DNA from: Solwaraspora sp. WMMD406
GTDB taxonomy: Bacteria; Actinomycetota; Actinomycetes; Mycobacteriales; Micromonosporaceae
Assembly: GCF_029626025.1 (NCBI RefSeq)
Contig: NZ_JARUBF010000001.1
Coordinates: forward strand, 5,984,001 to 6,048,000
Direction: 5' to 3'
Length of the DNA stretch: 64,000 bases
Shown here: positions 26,177-34,076 of the stretch, piece after piece
Position numbering within the stretch: position 1 is the stretch's first letter
Layout: each line of letters opens with the position of its first letter
Translations under genes and position numbers: made by a program
The notes under the pieces: generated by a model
Told to the model about the DNA's origin: nothing
Database searches by the model: none
What the model saw: only the letters and a program-made list of their open reading frames with translations

Positions 26177-26884
26177 ATGCCCACCCGCACCGCGTACGAC
26201 GACGAGCTCGGCGACCACTTCGCCCGACACGCCGACACCAGCCCGTACAACGCCTATGTCGACCGGCCGGCGATGCTCGCTCTCACCGGCGACGTCGGCG
26301 GGGACGTCGGCGGGCAGCGGATCCTCGATGTCGGCTGCGGGGCCGGACATTACGCGGCGGAGCTGCTGTCGCGCGGTGCCGAGGTCGTCGGGATCGACGG
26401 CAGCTCGACACTGTTGGACCACGCCCGGCGCAGGTTGGGCGACCGGGCCGACCTGCACCGGCACGACGCCGAAGACCCGCTCGACTTCATCGACGACGCG
26501 TCGTTCGACGGGGTGATCTGCGCGTTGATGCTGCACCACGTCGCCAACCGACGGCAGTTGCTGGGCGAGCTACGACGGGTGCTGCGTCCGGGCGGATGGC
26601 TGCTGATCTCCACGACCCACCCGACCGCCGACTGGCGGCGCTTCGGCGGCTCGTACTTCACCGACGACTGGGTCGACCTTCCACTGGCCGGCGGCGCGTT
26701 GTCGATCCGCTACCAACGTATGACGCTGGAGACGTTCCTGGGCGAGCTGCTGGACGCCGGCTTCAGCCTGGAGCGGCTCGTCGAGCCACGCCCGGTGCCC
26801 AGCCTGCGTGACGTCGACGAGGCGGCCTACCACAAGCTGCGCCAGTCGCCGTCTTTCGTCGCCGTCCGGTTCCGGCGGCCCTGA
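26177..26884 (+). CDS. Class I SAM-dependent methyltransferase
   Basis: A 235-residue methyltransferase. Motif I is ILDVGCGAGHYAAEL, motif II EVVGIDGSSTLLDHA, then HDAEDPLDF, and LRRVLRPGGWLLISTTHPT is the late strand typical of Methyltransf_11/25. The substrate is not predictable. ATG 26177 (MPTRTAYDDELG) is the first in-frame start after the pseudogene fragment. It is convergent with aspS. Confidence 0.85.
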   Translation: MPTRTAYDDELGDHFARHADTSPYNAYVDRPAMLALTGDVGGDVGGQRILDVGCGAGHYAAELLSRGAEVVGIDGSSTLLDHARRRLGDRADLHRHDAEDPLDFIDDASFDGVICALMLHHVANRRQLLGELRRVLRPGGWLLISTTHPTADWRRFGGSYFTDDWVDLPLAGGALSIRYQRMTLETFLGELLDAGFSLERLVEPRPVPSLRDVDEAAYHKLRQSPSFVAVRFRRP

Positions 26885-26946
26885 CGACAGGCGGTGGTCC
26901 GGTGCCCCGCTGGTCGCGGGGCACCGGACGACACCACCACTCGGGG

Positions 26947-28251
26947 TCAGGGGGCGAGCCGGTGCAGGTCACGCGGGAAGAGCGTGACCTGCCGGATGTT
27001 CGGCACGCCGAGCAGCCGGGCCACGAAACGTTCCAACCCGAACGCGAAGCCGCCGTGCGGCGGCATGCCGTACCGCATCGCGTCCAGATAACCGGCGTAC
27101 GGGGTCAGGTCGGTCTCGCCCCGCTCGGCGAGCGCGTCGACGTAGTCGCCGTACCGGTGCAGCCGCTGCCCGCCGCTGACCAGCTCCACGCCCCGGAAGA
27201 TCAGGTCGATCGCGCGCGAGTGGCCGGGCCGGGCCGGGTCCGGATGGGTGTAGAACGCCCGGTGCCGGGTCGGGTAGCCCTCGACGAAGACGAAGTCGCT
27301 GCCGTGCTCGCGCAGCGCCCACTCCCCCAGCCAGCGTTCGTGCTCCGGTGCCAGGTCCGGCTCGCCGGTGACGTCCCGGCCGGTCGCCGCGCTGATCATG
27401 TCGAGGGCGTCGGTGAAGTGCACGATCACCGGCTCGGCCGGAAGCTCCGGCAGCCGTACGGCGAGCGACTCCAGCGCCGGCCCGGCGCGTTCGGCGACCG
27501 TCGCCAGCATGCCGGCGACGGTGGCGTGGCAGGCGGCGATCACGTCCCGGTGGTCCTCGACGAAGCCGAGTTCGGCGTCGAGCGACGTGTACGCCGCCAG
27601 GTGCCGCGCGGTGTCGCTCGGCTCGGCCCGGAACACCGGCCCGACCTCGAAGACCCGTTCGAAGACACCCACCATGATCTGCTTGTAGAGCTGCGGGGAC
27701 TGGGCAAGGTAGGCCCGGCGGCCGAAGTAGTCCAGGGCGAAGACGTTCGCGCCGCTCTCGGTCGCCGTACCGACGATCTTCGGGGTGTGGATCTCGACGA
27801 ACCCCATGCCGGTCAGGGTGTCCCGGAAGCCGGCGACGGCGGCCGCCGCGATCCGGTGCGTGGCCGCCAGCTTCGGGTGCCGCAGCGCGACCGGCGCGTG
27901 GTCCAGGATCGTCGGCAGGTTGGCCCGCAAATCCGGTCGATAAAGATCAAACGGTACGGGCGCAGCTGGGTCGCTGAGCGGCGTGATCGTCGGACCGGTG
28001 ACCTCGACGCCACCGGGGGCCGCCGGCTGGGCGGTCGCGGTACCGGTGACGGCGACGGTGGTCTCCTCCGGCAATTCTTCGAGCTGTGCCCGTACCGCCG
28101 GGTCGGTGACGACGACCTGGGCGAGCCCGGCGGCGTCCCGCAGGATCAGGAAAGCGACCGATTTCAGCAGCCGCCGCCGGTGAATCCAGCCAGCCAACCG
28201 TACGGGCTGGCCAACGTGGGCAGGGAGTTGAGCGGAAAGGATGCGTTGCAT
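26947..28251 (-). CDS. aspS: Aspartate--tRNA(Asn) ligase, archaeal/short type
   Basis: A 434-residue class IIb synthetase of the archaeal non-discriminating AspRS type, shorter than the roughly 590-residue bacterial form and lacking its insertion domain. It shows an OB anticodon domain (VRLAGWIHRRRLLKSVAFLI), motif 2 VFRAEPSDTARHLA with the DAELGF neighbour, and motif 3 HGGFAFGLERFVARLLG. It would charge tRNA-Asp and possibly tRNA-Asn for later amidation. ATG 28251 (MQRILSAQLP) is preceded by a strong ggaggaggt. The gene is controlled by a T-box leader. Confidence 0.85.
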   Translation of the reverse strand: MQRILSAQLPAHVGQPVRLAGWIHRRRLLKSVAFLILRDAAGLAQVVVTDPAVRAQLEELPEETTVAVTGTATAQPAAPGGVEVTGPTITPLSDPAAPVPFDLYRPDLRANLPTILDHAPVALRHPKLAATHRIAAAAVAGFRDTLTGMGFVEIHTPKIVGTATESGANVFALDYFGRRAYLAQSPQLYKQIMVGVFERVFEVGPVFRAEPSDTARHLAAYTSLDAELGFVEDHRDVIAACHATVAGMLATVAERAGPALESLAVRLPELPAEPVIVHFTDALDMISAATGRDVTGEPDLAPEHERWLGEWALREHGSDFVFVEGYPTRHRAFYTHPDPARPGHSRAIDLIFRGVELVSGGQRLHRYGDYVDALAERGETDLTPYAGYLDAMRYGMPPHGGFAFGLERFVARLLGVPNIRQVTLFPRDLHRLAP

Positions 28252-28299
28252 GGTGGTGACCTCCTCCGGTGTGCGCAACGCGTCCCCAGAGAGGTGTGG

Positions 28300-28560
28300 G
28301 CGAGCGGGATCCTCGCGGTGCCACCACACCTTCACCGCGCCACCGCGTGGTGCCGGCGGCGCGGCCTTCGCTTACCCGTGACGTGGGCGAGTCGGCGGGA
28401 GTCTACTGAGCCCGGACGGGCCGTTCTTTCCCGCAGCTCAGGAGGGTCTTCACGGCTGGGCCGGAGTCCGCCCTCTCAGCTGTGGGCGGCTCTCTGTCAC
28501 TCCGGTGGGCGCAACCGCTACTCGGCTCCGTCATCGCTGTTGCCTGCAGACGTTAGCGGT
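28300..28560 (-). ncRNA. T-box riboswitch controlling aspS
   Basis: The roughly 250-base leader of aspS, read on the minus strand, has the conserved T-box elements in order: AGTA of the specifier loop (near 28522), AGAGAGCCG and GCTGAGAGGGCGG of the Stem I distal loops, GTGAAGACC with a GAC (Asp) codon at plus 28446-28448 in the specifier position, and the antiterminator core GTGGTGGCACCGCG (about 28313-28327). No terminator U-tract follows. Instead GGAGGAGGTCACCACC precedes the ATG and can pair with the T-box segment, so control is probably translational. The specifier call is from position and agrees with the gene. Confidence 0.82.
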
Positions 28561-28594
28561 ACGGGGTCGCCGTCCGCATCCTGATTCCGACCGG

Positions 28595-28999
28595 TCAGAC
28601 ACGGTCCGCGCGCCGGACCCGCAGCCCGGTCACGGCCGCGATCGTGTCGAAGTCGCTGTCGATGTGTAGAACGGTCAGGCCCCAGGCTTGTGCGGTGGCG
28701 GCGATGAGGAGGTCGACTACCGATGGACCTTTGTTGTTCCCAAGGTTGACCAGTTCGTGTTGGGTACGTTCGACGAAGCCCCAGGCGCTGTCCGGCATGG
28801 GGTGCCAGGCGAACAGTGAGCGGAGGGTGGCCTGCAGTTGATCACGGTCTGCCTTGCTGGCCACCGCCCGAGTCAGCTCCGCCTCGACAGGAGGGCAGAC
28901 CGCGACGAGGCCAGCACGGACCGCGTCGAGCCACTGCGGAGCGATGTCCTGTCTCCGTCGAAGGCGGACCACCATCGAGGTGTCGGCCAGGTAGGTCAC
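28595..28999 (-). CDS. vapC: VapC-type PIN-domain ribonuclease toxin
   Basis: A 134-residue PIN domain. Acidic residues are in place: Asp of LADTSMVV at the N-terminus, Glu in VEAELTRA, Asp in GPSVVDLLIAATA and Asp in HIDSDFDTI. It would cleave RNA (often tRNA) when free of antitoxin. The GTG start overlaps the antitoxin stop by four bases (GTGA), the standard toxin-antitoxin coupling. Confidence 0.92.
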   Translation of the reverse strand: MTYLADTSMVVRLRRRQDIAPQWLDAVRAGLVAVCPPVEAELTRAVASKADRDQLQATLRSLFAWHPMPDSAWGFVERTQHELVNLGNNKGPSVVDLLIAATAQAWGLTVLHIDSDFDTIAAVTGLRVRRADRV

Positions 29000-29226
29000 G
29001 CCGCGATGTCCTTGTGATCGTCAGCCTCGTCCTGCTCGATGAGGTCGACATCGAGCCGGACGAGTAGTTCGCGGAAGGACTCCAGCAACTCGGCTCGACG
29101 GTTGGCATCGACAGCGGCGGCCAGCTCAAGCGCGGCGTTCACCGTGTCCCGCTTGGTGGTGGTCCGCAGGGCACGCTGAGCGCGGAGCAGCATCTCGTCG
29201 TCGACGTCGATCACGGTGCGACTCAT
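28996..29226 (-). CDS. vapB: VapB-type antitoxin
   Basis: A 76-residue antitoxin with an N-terminal DNA-binding strand/helix (SRTVIDVDDEMLLRAQRAL, then TTTKRDTVNAALELA) typical of type II VapB of the CopG/DUF2191 kind, and a C-terminal acidic toxin-binding tail. ATG 29226 is chosen over 29235. The preceding ATG-rich and AT-rich patch (tatctcacccacctgctagatatcgagata) includes a gatatc-centred palindrome likely to be the self-repression operator. Confidence 0.9.
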   Translation of the reverse strand: MSRTVIDVDDEMLLRAQRALRTTTKRDTVNAALELAAAVDANRRAELLESFRELLVRLDVDLIEQDEADDHKDIAA

Positions 29227-29327
29227 ATATCTCACCCACCTGCTAGATATCGAGATACCAGCCTAGCATCGTCTCCATCGTCGGTGTTGCCCTGGCGGTA
29301 GCCGTCCGTTACGGCATGCCCGGGTCG

Positions 29328-29510
29328 TCAGGCATCACCAGAGCTGCGAGCCGGCTTATGCCAGACAGATACGTGTTTCTCGCTGTCGGAGGTGAACGGC
29401 GAGCCGTCCCAGTCCGCTACCCGCTGCTCCAGCGTCAGGCCGGCGAGCCGGGCCATCAGGTCACACTCCGCCGGCCAGATGTAGCGAACGTTGCTGTTGC
29501 CGTAGCTCGC
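29328..29510 (-). pseudogene. C-terminal remnant of a class I SAM methyltransferase
   Basis: The minus-strand frame ending at 29328 reads NVRYIWPAECDLMARLAGL, TLEQRVADWDGSPFTSDSEK and HVSVWHKP. This block is the conserved C-terminus of a common actinobacterial methyltransferase family (R-Y-(V/I)-WP-x-E-x-DLMA plus ADW-x-x-xPF-(T/D)-x-x-S). The SAM-binding N-terminal domain is missing because the divergent ynfA start lies there. This is a truncated gene, occupying what would otherwise be an empty 320-base gap next to vapBC. Confidence 0.65.
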
Positions 29511-29550
29511 GCTGCCGTCGTCGCGCCGCCGGCTGGGTAGGGTCGGCGTC

Positions 29551-29883
29551 GTGACCGTCGCACGCTCCCTCGTCCTGTTCGTGCTCGCCGCAGTCGCCGA
29601 GATCGGCGGGGCCTGGCTGATCTGGCAGGGCTGGCGGGAGCACCGTGGCCTGCTGTGGATCGCCGCCGGGGTAATGGCGCTCGGGCTGTACGGGTTCGCG
29701 GCATCGTTACAGCCGGATCCGAACTTCGGCCGGATCCTCGCCGCCTACGGCGGGGTCTTCGTCGCCGGCTCGCTCGCCTGGGGCGTCGTGGTGGACAAGT
29801 TCCGGCCGGATCGCTGGGACATCACCGGCGCGGTGATCTGCCTGATCGGCGTCGCCGTCATCATGTACGCCCCACGCGGCTGA
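29551..29883 (+). CDS. YnfA/UPF0060 family small membrane protein
   Basis: A 110-residue protein with four membrane helices: [53 protein letters not shown] and [18 protein letters not shown]. The [14 protein letters not shown] and GR(I/V)xAAYGGVFV wording is diagnostic for YnfA, which has been linked to SMR-type efflux. The start is GTG. Confidence 0.92.
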   Translation: MTVARSLVLFVLAAVAEIGGAWLIWQGWREHRGLLWIAAGVMALGLYGFAASLQPDPNFGRILAAYGGVFVAGSLAWGVVVDKFRPDRWDITGAVICLIGVAVIMYAPRG

Positions 29884-29910
29884 GCCAGCGGTACGGTCTG
29901 CCGCTCAGGG

Positions 29911-31398
29911 TCAATTCGCGGCGTACAAGCGGTCCAGGTCGACAAGCCGGACGCCGGGGTCCGTGGCCGCCACGGCTCGGAGGTCTTCGGCGAAGCCGCC
30001 GCCGCTGAACAGCAGCAGCCGGCACCGGTCGGCCCGGACCCCGTCGCGACCACGCAACAGGTCACGGATGTGTACAAGGCGTTGCAGGTGGCCGGTCCCG
30101 ACGGTTGCCTGCCACTTGGCCTCGCCGATCGCGAGGAGTTCCTCGCTGCCCTGCTCGTCGCGGCCGAAGACCGCCACGTCCACCTCATGCCGCGTGCGGG
30201 CGGCGGGGTCGTTGACGACACCGGCAGCCACCCGGGTCGGAAAACCGCCGAGAACGTCCGGATCGGCTTCCCAGCGGGTCCATTCGCGGCAGATCGTCTC
30301 GAAGTGCGGGCCGACGACCTTGCTCAGGAACGTGCGCTGCAGCCGGGGCCAGACCTGCCGCGACCGGCCGGTACGTTCCAGATCGCCCCAGGCCGGGCGC
30401 ATCACGGCGTGGTAGAAGACGAGCAGCGGCTCGGCGACCCGGTAGACGCCCCGGTTGCTTGTGAACGCGTCGTCCTCCCGCACGACCAGGCCGACGTCCT
30501 CCAGCACCCCCAACGGGTGGGCCAGGTCGGACGGCTGCCGGCCCAGGAAGTTCGCGATCTCCCCACGGCGGGTACGACCGTCCGCGATCGCCGCCAGCAC
30601 CGAGTGATACAACGCGGGGTCCCGGATGTCCGGCTCCTCCGCCAACAGGTAGCGGGCCTCCCGGAACAGCGGGCGGGCCGGGTTCAACACGGCCCGCACC
30701 ACCCAGTCGTCGAAATCGTCCGGCCCGGCCGGCGAGTCGTCCTGTGTGAACTCGTGCCGATAGGCAGGGGTACCGCCGACGATCGCGTTGACCAGCAGGG
30801 CGGTGCGTGGATCGGCGATCCCCCAGAACCGGGCCGCAGCCCGGTAGTCCAGTGTGCGGACCACCAACTCCAGGCCGGCCCGTCCCCGCAGCGACGCGGT
30901 GCCCGACAACAAGCCGCCCATGAACGACAGCGCCGAACCGCACAGCAGCAGCCGCACCTGGGTGTTGGACCGCTGTCCCGCCGGATCGAGCGCCCGCTGC
31001 ATGATCGACGGCAACGCCGGACTGACTCGGGCCAGGAACGGGAACTCGTCGATCACCACCGGCAGCGGCCCGGCAGGGGCGAGCGTCATCGTCCGGGTGA
31101 CCGCCTCGTCCCAGTTCGCGAACCGCAGCGGCGTCGCCTCACCCAGATAGCCGCCGAGCGCCTCACCGTACTGGCGCAATGCGTCAGCCTCGGACGACTC
31201 CGTGGCTGTGAACATGAACCCGCCAGCCGCCCGTACCAGTGCGTCGAGTAGGAACGTCTTGCCCTGACGACGACGGCCGGAGACCACGCCCAGCGTCGCC
31301 CCGCCCTGCGGCAGACGCGCGAACCGGACCAATTCGTCCCACTCAACGTCACGGTCGAAGATCTCCGCCGGCTTCTCCACCTCACCACCCCGTCGCAC
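29911..31398 (-). CDS. P-loop ATPase with DUF234-like C-terminal domain
   Basis: A 495-residue STAND-like ATPase. It has Walker A SGRRRQGKTFLL, Walker B PLPVVIDEFPFL and a sensor-like LLLCGSALSFMGG, then a winged-helix region (RTRRGEIANFLGRQPSDLAH). The C-terminal DUF234-type nuclease-like region has ARTRHEVDVAVFG and LLAIGEAKW, resembling the D-x-n-(D/E)xK layout of restriction-endonuclease folds. This architecture is widespread in archaea and bacteria with unknown function. GTG 31398 is used; a second GTG six codons later is possible. Confidence 0.8.
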   Translation of the reverse strand: MRRGGEVEKPAEIFDRDVEWDELVRFARLPQGGATLGVVSGRRRQGKTFLLDALVRAAGGFMFTATESSEADALRQYGEALGGYLGEATPLRFANWDEAVTRTMTLAPAGPLPVVIDEFPFLARVSPALPSIMQRALDPAGQRSNTQVRLLLCGSALSFMGGLLSGTASLRGRAGLELVVRTLDYRAAARFWGIADPRTALLVNAIVGGTPAYRHEFTQDDSPAGPDDFDDWVVRAVLNPARPLFREARYLLAEEPDIRDPALYHSVLAAIADGRTRRGEIANFLGRQPSDLAHPLGVLEDVGLVVREDDAFTSNRGVYRVAEPLLVFYHAVMRPAWGDLERTGRSRQVWPRLQRTFLSKVVGPHFETICREWTRWEADPDVLGGFPTRVAAGVVNDPAARTRHEVDVAVFGRDEQGSEELLAIGEAKWQATVGTGHLQRLVHIRDLLRGRDGVRADRCRLLLFSGGGFAEDLRAVAATDPGVRLVDLDRLYAAN

Positions 31399-31421
31399 TA
31401 CTATAAGTACAGTTACTATAA
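31399..31421 (-). promoter_or_regulatory. Repeated TACTATAA motifs upstream of the DUF234-like ATPase
   Basis: Two perfect copies of tactataa (31399-31406 and 31414-31421, 15 bases apart) in a markedly AT-rich island immediately before the GTG start. The second copy also forms the palindrome agttactataact. This is likely a promoter and/or autoregulatory operator. Confidence 0.4.
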
Positions 31422-31470
31422 CTCTACTTACACTTGAGGTGAGCCCTTGCAGGCGGGCGGCTCGGCTGGA

Positions 31471-31653
31471 TCAGGCCGAGGCGGTGCCGCCGCGCCGGAG
31501 AGCGGTCACGAAGCCGGTCCAGGAGTCACCAGAGAAGGACAACACCGGACCGTACGGATCCTTCGAGTCCCGCACAACGACGCCGGGCAAGTCAGGGCCA
31601 GCAAGCTCAGCCACCTCGACACAGTTGGAGTTGGTGCCGCTCCGGCTCGACTT
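31471..31653 (-). pseudogene. Truncated second DUF397 copy
   Basis: The minus frame reads ALKSSRSGTNSNCVEVAELA through DSWTGFVTALRRGGTASA and stops at 31471. It is nearly identical at nucleotide level to the intact DUF397 gene at 31718-31951 for about 190 bases. A TAA lies in frame directly upstream and there is no start codon, so it is a broken tandem duplicate. Confidence 0.78.
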
Positions 31654-31717
31654 GAGGGCTGGCGCACCTTATTTTCGCGTTTAACGTGCGTCAGCCCTCA
31701 ACTCGACGCAGGGCAGG

Positions 31718-31951
31718 TCAGGCCAAGGCGGTGTCGCCGCGCCGGAGAGCGGTCACGAAGCCGGTCCAGGAGTCACCAGAGAAGGACAACACCGGACCGT
31801 ACGGATCCTTCGAGTCCCGCACAACGACGCCGCGCGCGTCAAGGCCAGCGAGCCCAGCCACCTCGACACAGTTGGAGTTGGTGCCGCTCCGGCTCGACTT
31901 GCGCCACGCCCGGCCCGACAGGTCGGCTGCGTCCATCCTCGCCTCACTCAC
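31718..31951 (-). CDS. DUF397 protein
   Basis: A 77-residue DUF397 protein (AWRKSSRSGTNSNCVEVAGL, VVVRDSKDPYGPVLSFS, WTGFV). These small proteins act with XRE/DUF5753 regulators (WhiJ-like systems) in actinobacterial development and antibiotic control. The GTG start overlaps the end of the upstream XRE gene, so the two form one unit. An ATG at 31936 (MDAADLSG) is an alternative start. Confidence 0.9.
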   Translation of the reverse strand: MSEARMDAADLSGRAWRKSSRSGTNSNCVEVAGLAGLDARGVVVRDSKDPYGPVLSFSGDSWTGFVTALRRGDTALA

Positions 31952-32789
31952 GCTCGTGTTCAGCCGCGAGCCGGACCACCAGGTCGATCGACTCGGCAGG
32001 GCTCAGCGCCACTGTGAGCACCTTATCCAGTTCCTCGCGAAAGAAGCTCACCTGCTCGGGCTCCTCCAGGAACAACCCGGAGATCTTGTGCTCAAGGTGC
32101 ACGACCGTCCGGTTACGGGGGAAGTCGAGGATGGCGAATGCGCCGTCCAGACCTGTGTAGCCACCAACCGACGATGGCACGACCTGCAGGGTGACGTTCG
32201 GACGGTCGGCGGCATTCACGAGATGTCCCAGTTGCCGACCCATCACCCACGGACCGCCGAGCGGCCGACGCAGCGCCGCCTCGTCCAGGATCGCGTGCAG
32301 TGCAGGTGGTTCGGATCTCGCCAGGATGGCTTGGCGCCCCAGCCGAGCGGTGACTCTGGTCTGCGTGTCGGCCTCCGAAAAGCCAGAATCCCGCAGGAGC
32401 GCTCTGGTGTAGTCGGGGGTCTGCAGTAGCCCCGGCACAAGCAGCGGTTCGAAGTCGACGATCGCCGACGCCTCGGCCTCCAGCTGGATCAACGTCCGGG
32501 ACTCGACCGGGAGACCGCCCAGCACCTCCCACCAGCCGGGCTCGGAGCGCTCCGACATGGCGAGCAGCCGCTGCCGTTCCTCCCCGGTGACACCGTAGAT
32601 GACCAGCAGGGATGCGACGTCCTCCAGCTTGCTGCCCTGCCGACCGGTCTCCATTCTGGACAACTTCGACGCCGGCCAGCCGAGTCTCGCCGCCACCCCA
32701 CGGACGCTCAGCTTCCTGCTCTGCCGCAGCGTGCGCAGTTCGCCGGCGAGGCCACGGATGGCGATGGTGGGCGGCGTTGGCTTGGTCAT
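31944..32789 (-). CDS. XRE-family regulator with DUF5753 domain
   Basis: A 281-residue protein. The N-terminal helix-turn-helix (LRTLRQSRKLSVRGVAARLG, SKLSRMETGR) is followed by the DUF5753 ligand/partner domain (ALLVPGLLQTPDYTRALL-like block at about 130-150, then EAALRRPLGG and VVPSSVGGYTGLDGAFAILD). It is the classic partner of DUF397. ATG 32789 (MTKPTPPT) has aggaggattt upstream; the longer frame to 32840 is unlikely. The divergent gene at 32896 may be a target. Confidence 0.9.
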   Translation of the reverse strand: MTKPTPPTIAIRGLAGELRTLRQSRKLSVRGVAARLGWPASKLSRMETGRQGSKLEDVASLLVIYGVTGEERQRLLAMSERSEPGWWEVLGGLPVESRTLIQLEAEASAIVDFEPLLVPGLLQTPDYTRALLRDSGFSEADTQTRVTARLGRQAILARSEPPALHAILDEAALRRPLGGPWVMGRQLGHLVNAADRPNVTLQVVPSSVGGYTGLDGAFAILDFPRNRTVVHLEHKISGLFLEEPEQVSFFREELDKVLTVALSPAESIDLVVRLAAEHERE

Positions 32790-32895
32790 CGAAATCCTCC
32801 TGTCCCCAACCTCTTGACAGGAGGCTACCGCCGTAGCCATGTTGTATGCAACGTTGCTTCTTTAAGAGATACAGCCTGAGTGAGGTGAGCCAGTG

Positions 32896-33261
32896 ATGTT
32901 GGTGAAGGTACGGGCGTACGACCCGGCGGACAGTCCGGGGCCGATCCCGTCGGTGATCGATTGCTTCCGGCCCGGCCCGGACCTGCCCGATCAGCTCAGC
33001 GAGGCGGAGCACACGGCAGCCCGCTACACGGTGATCCTGGTGCCGCCGGAGGAGGCGGAGATCCTCGACCTCGGTCGGGAGAACCCGGGGCTCAAGCTCT
33101 ACCTGGACCGCCACTGGGAGGCGGACGTATCCGACCTCGACGAGGCGGCGACGCTGATCTCCGAGCACTGCGGCAAGCCGGTCACGCTGGTCGAGCACCG
33201 GGCCGACCTCTGCTACTGGACGGCGCACGTGGAGCTGCCCTACGCCGACGGCGGGAGCTGA
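32896..33261 (+). CDS. Hypothetical protein divergent from the XRE/DUF397 pair
   Basis: A 121-residue acidic protein (MLVKVRAYDPADSPGPIPS, then YTVILVPPEEAEILDLGREN and LYLDRHWEADVSDLDEAATL). No signal, membrane segment or known motif is recognised. The ATG at 32896 follows a GTG at 32893; gaggtgag upstream serves as ribosome site. Its position opposite an XRE/DUF397 regulator suggests regulated expression. Confidence 0.6.
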   Translation: MLVKVRAYDPADSPGPIPSVIDCFRPGPDLPDQLSEAEHTAARYTVILVPPEEAEILDLGRENPGLKLYLDRHWEADVSDLDEAATLISEHCGKPVTLVEHRADLCYWTAHVELPYADGGS

Positions 33262-33349
33262 CGCGCCGCCAGGACGGCGAACTGCGTACAGACGAACGGC
33301 TGCCGGGCTGGCCGTGATCGGCCAGCCCGGCAACGTACAGCGCGGTTTC

Positions 33350-33991
33350 TCAGGGTGACGGCGTGCGGTGGGCCCGGACGACGAAGTCGTGGATGGTCAG
33401 CTGCTTCGATTCGTGGTGCACCTCGCGGGTCCGGGACTCCGCGACGGCCACCTCCCACTGGGCATCGGGCAGGGACCCGACGATGGTGTCCAAGCCGATC
33501 GACGCAGTCTTCGGGGCGTGGGTCGCCGAGTGAGTGTCGGCGTGGTCGTGGCCGACGACCAGCAGCGTCCCGCCGGGGGCGACGGCGGCGGCCAGCCGTG
33601 CCACGAACTGGTCGAACGGCAGGTCGGGGTGCACGTACTGACTGGTCACCAGGTCGTAGCGCTGCGACGGCTCCCAGCTGGTCAGGTCGGCGGCGAGCCA
33701 GGTGACGTGCTGCGCGACGGCCGGATCCTGCTGCGCGGCGAGTTCCTTGGCGCGGCCGACCGCAGTCGGCGAGGCGTCGACGGCGGTCACCTGCCAACCT
33801 CGGCTGGCCAGCCAGATCGCGTCGGCGCCGGTGCCGCAGCCCGCGTCGAGCGCCGTACCCGGGGGCAGGTCCGCGACCTCGGCGACCAGCTGCGGTCCCG
33901 GCGAGACGTGTCCCGTCGGGTGTGCCTGATAGTGCTGCTCCCACCAGTGCGCGCTGAACGCGGGATGATCGGCGTGGGTGTCGTTGCTCAT
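33350..33991 (-). CDS. Class I SAM-dependent methyltransferase
   Basis: A 213-residue methyltransferase of the thiopurine/tellurite-resistance-like Methyltransf_25 group: FSAHWWEQHYQAHPTGHVSP, motif I ALDAGCGTGADAIWLASRGW, VTAVDASPTAVGRAKE, WLAADLTSW and LAAAVAPGGTLLVVGHDH. It is divergent from an XRE-cupin regulator with a palindromic site between. It may modify or detoxify a small molecule. ATG 33991 (MSNDTHADHP) is preferred over 34033. Confidence 0.86.
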   Translation of the reverse strand: MSNDTHADHPAFSAHWWEQHYQAHPTGHVSPGPQLVAEVADLPPGTALDAGCGTGADAIWLASRGWQVTAVDASPTAVGRAKELAAQQDPAVAQHVTWLAADLTSWEPSQRYDLVTSQYVHPDLPFDQFVARLAAAVAPGGTLLVVGHDHADTHSATHAPKTASIGLDTIVGSLPDAQWEVAVAESRTREVHHESKQLTIHDFVVRAHRTPSP

Positions 33992-34009
33992 GTCTCGACG
34001 GTAGTGAGT

Positions 34010-34026
34010 CTTCCGAAAATCGGAAG
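34010..34026. promoter_or_regulatory. Perfect palindrome between methyltransferase and XRE-cupin genes
   Basis: cttccga-aaa-tcggaag, with 7-bp arms and a 3-base centre, in the 85-base divergent promoter region. This is a likely operator for the adjacent XRE-cupin regulator, controlling both genes. Confidence 0.45.
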
Positions 34027-34076
34027 GGGTCATGCGTTTTCCGCAAGATTTGGTCGAGAGCGCCTAACATGGTGGC

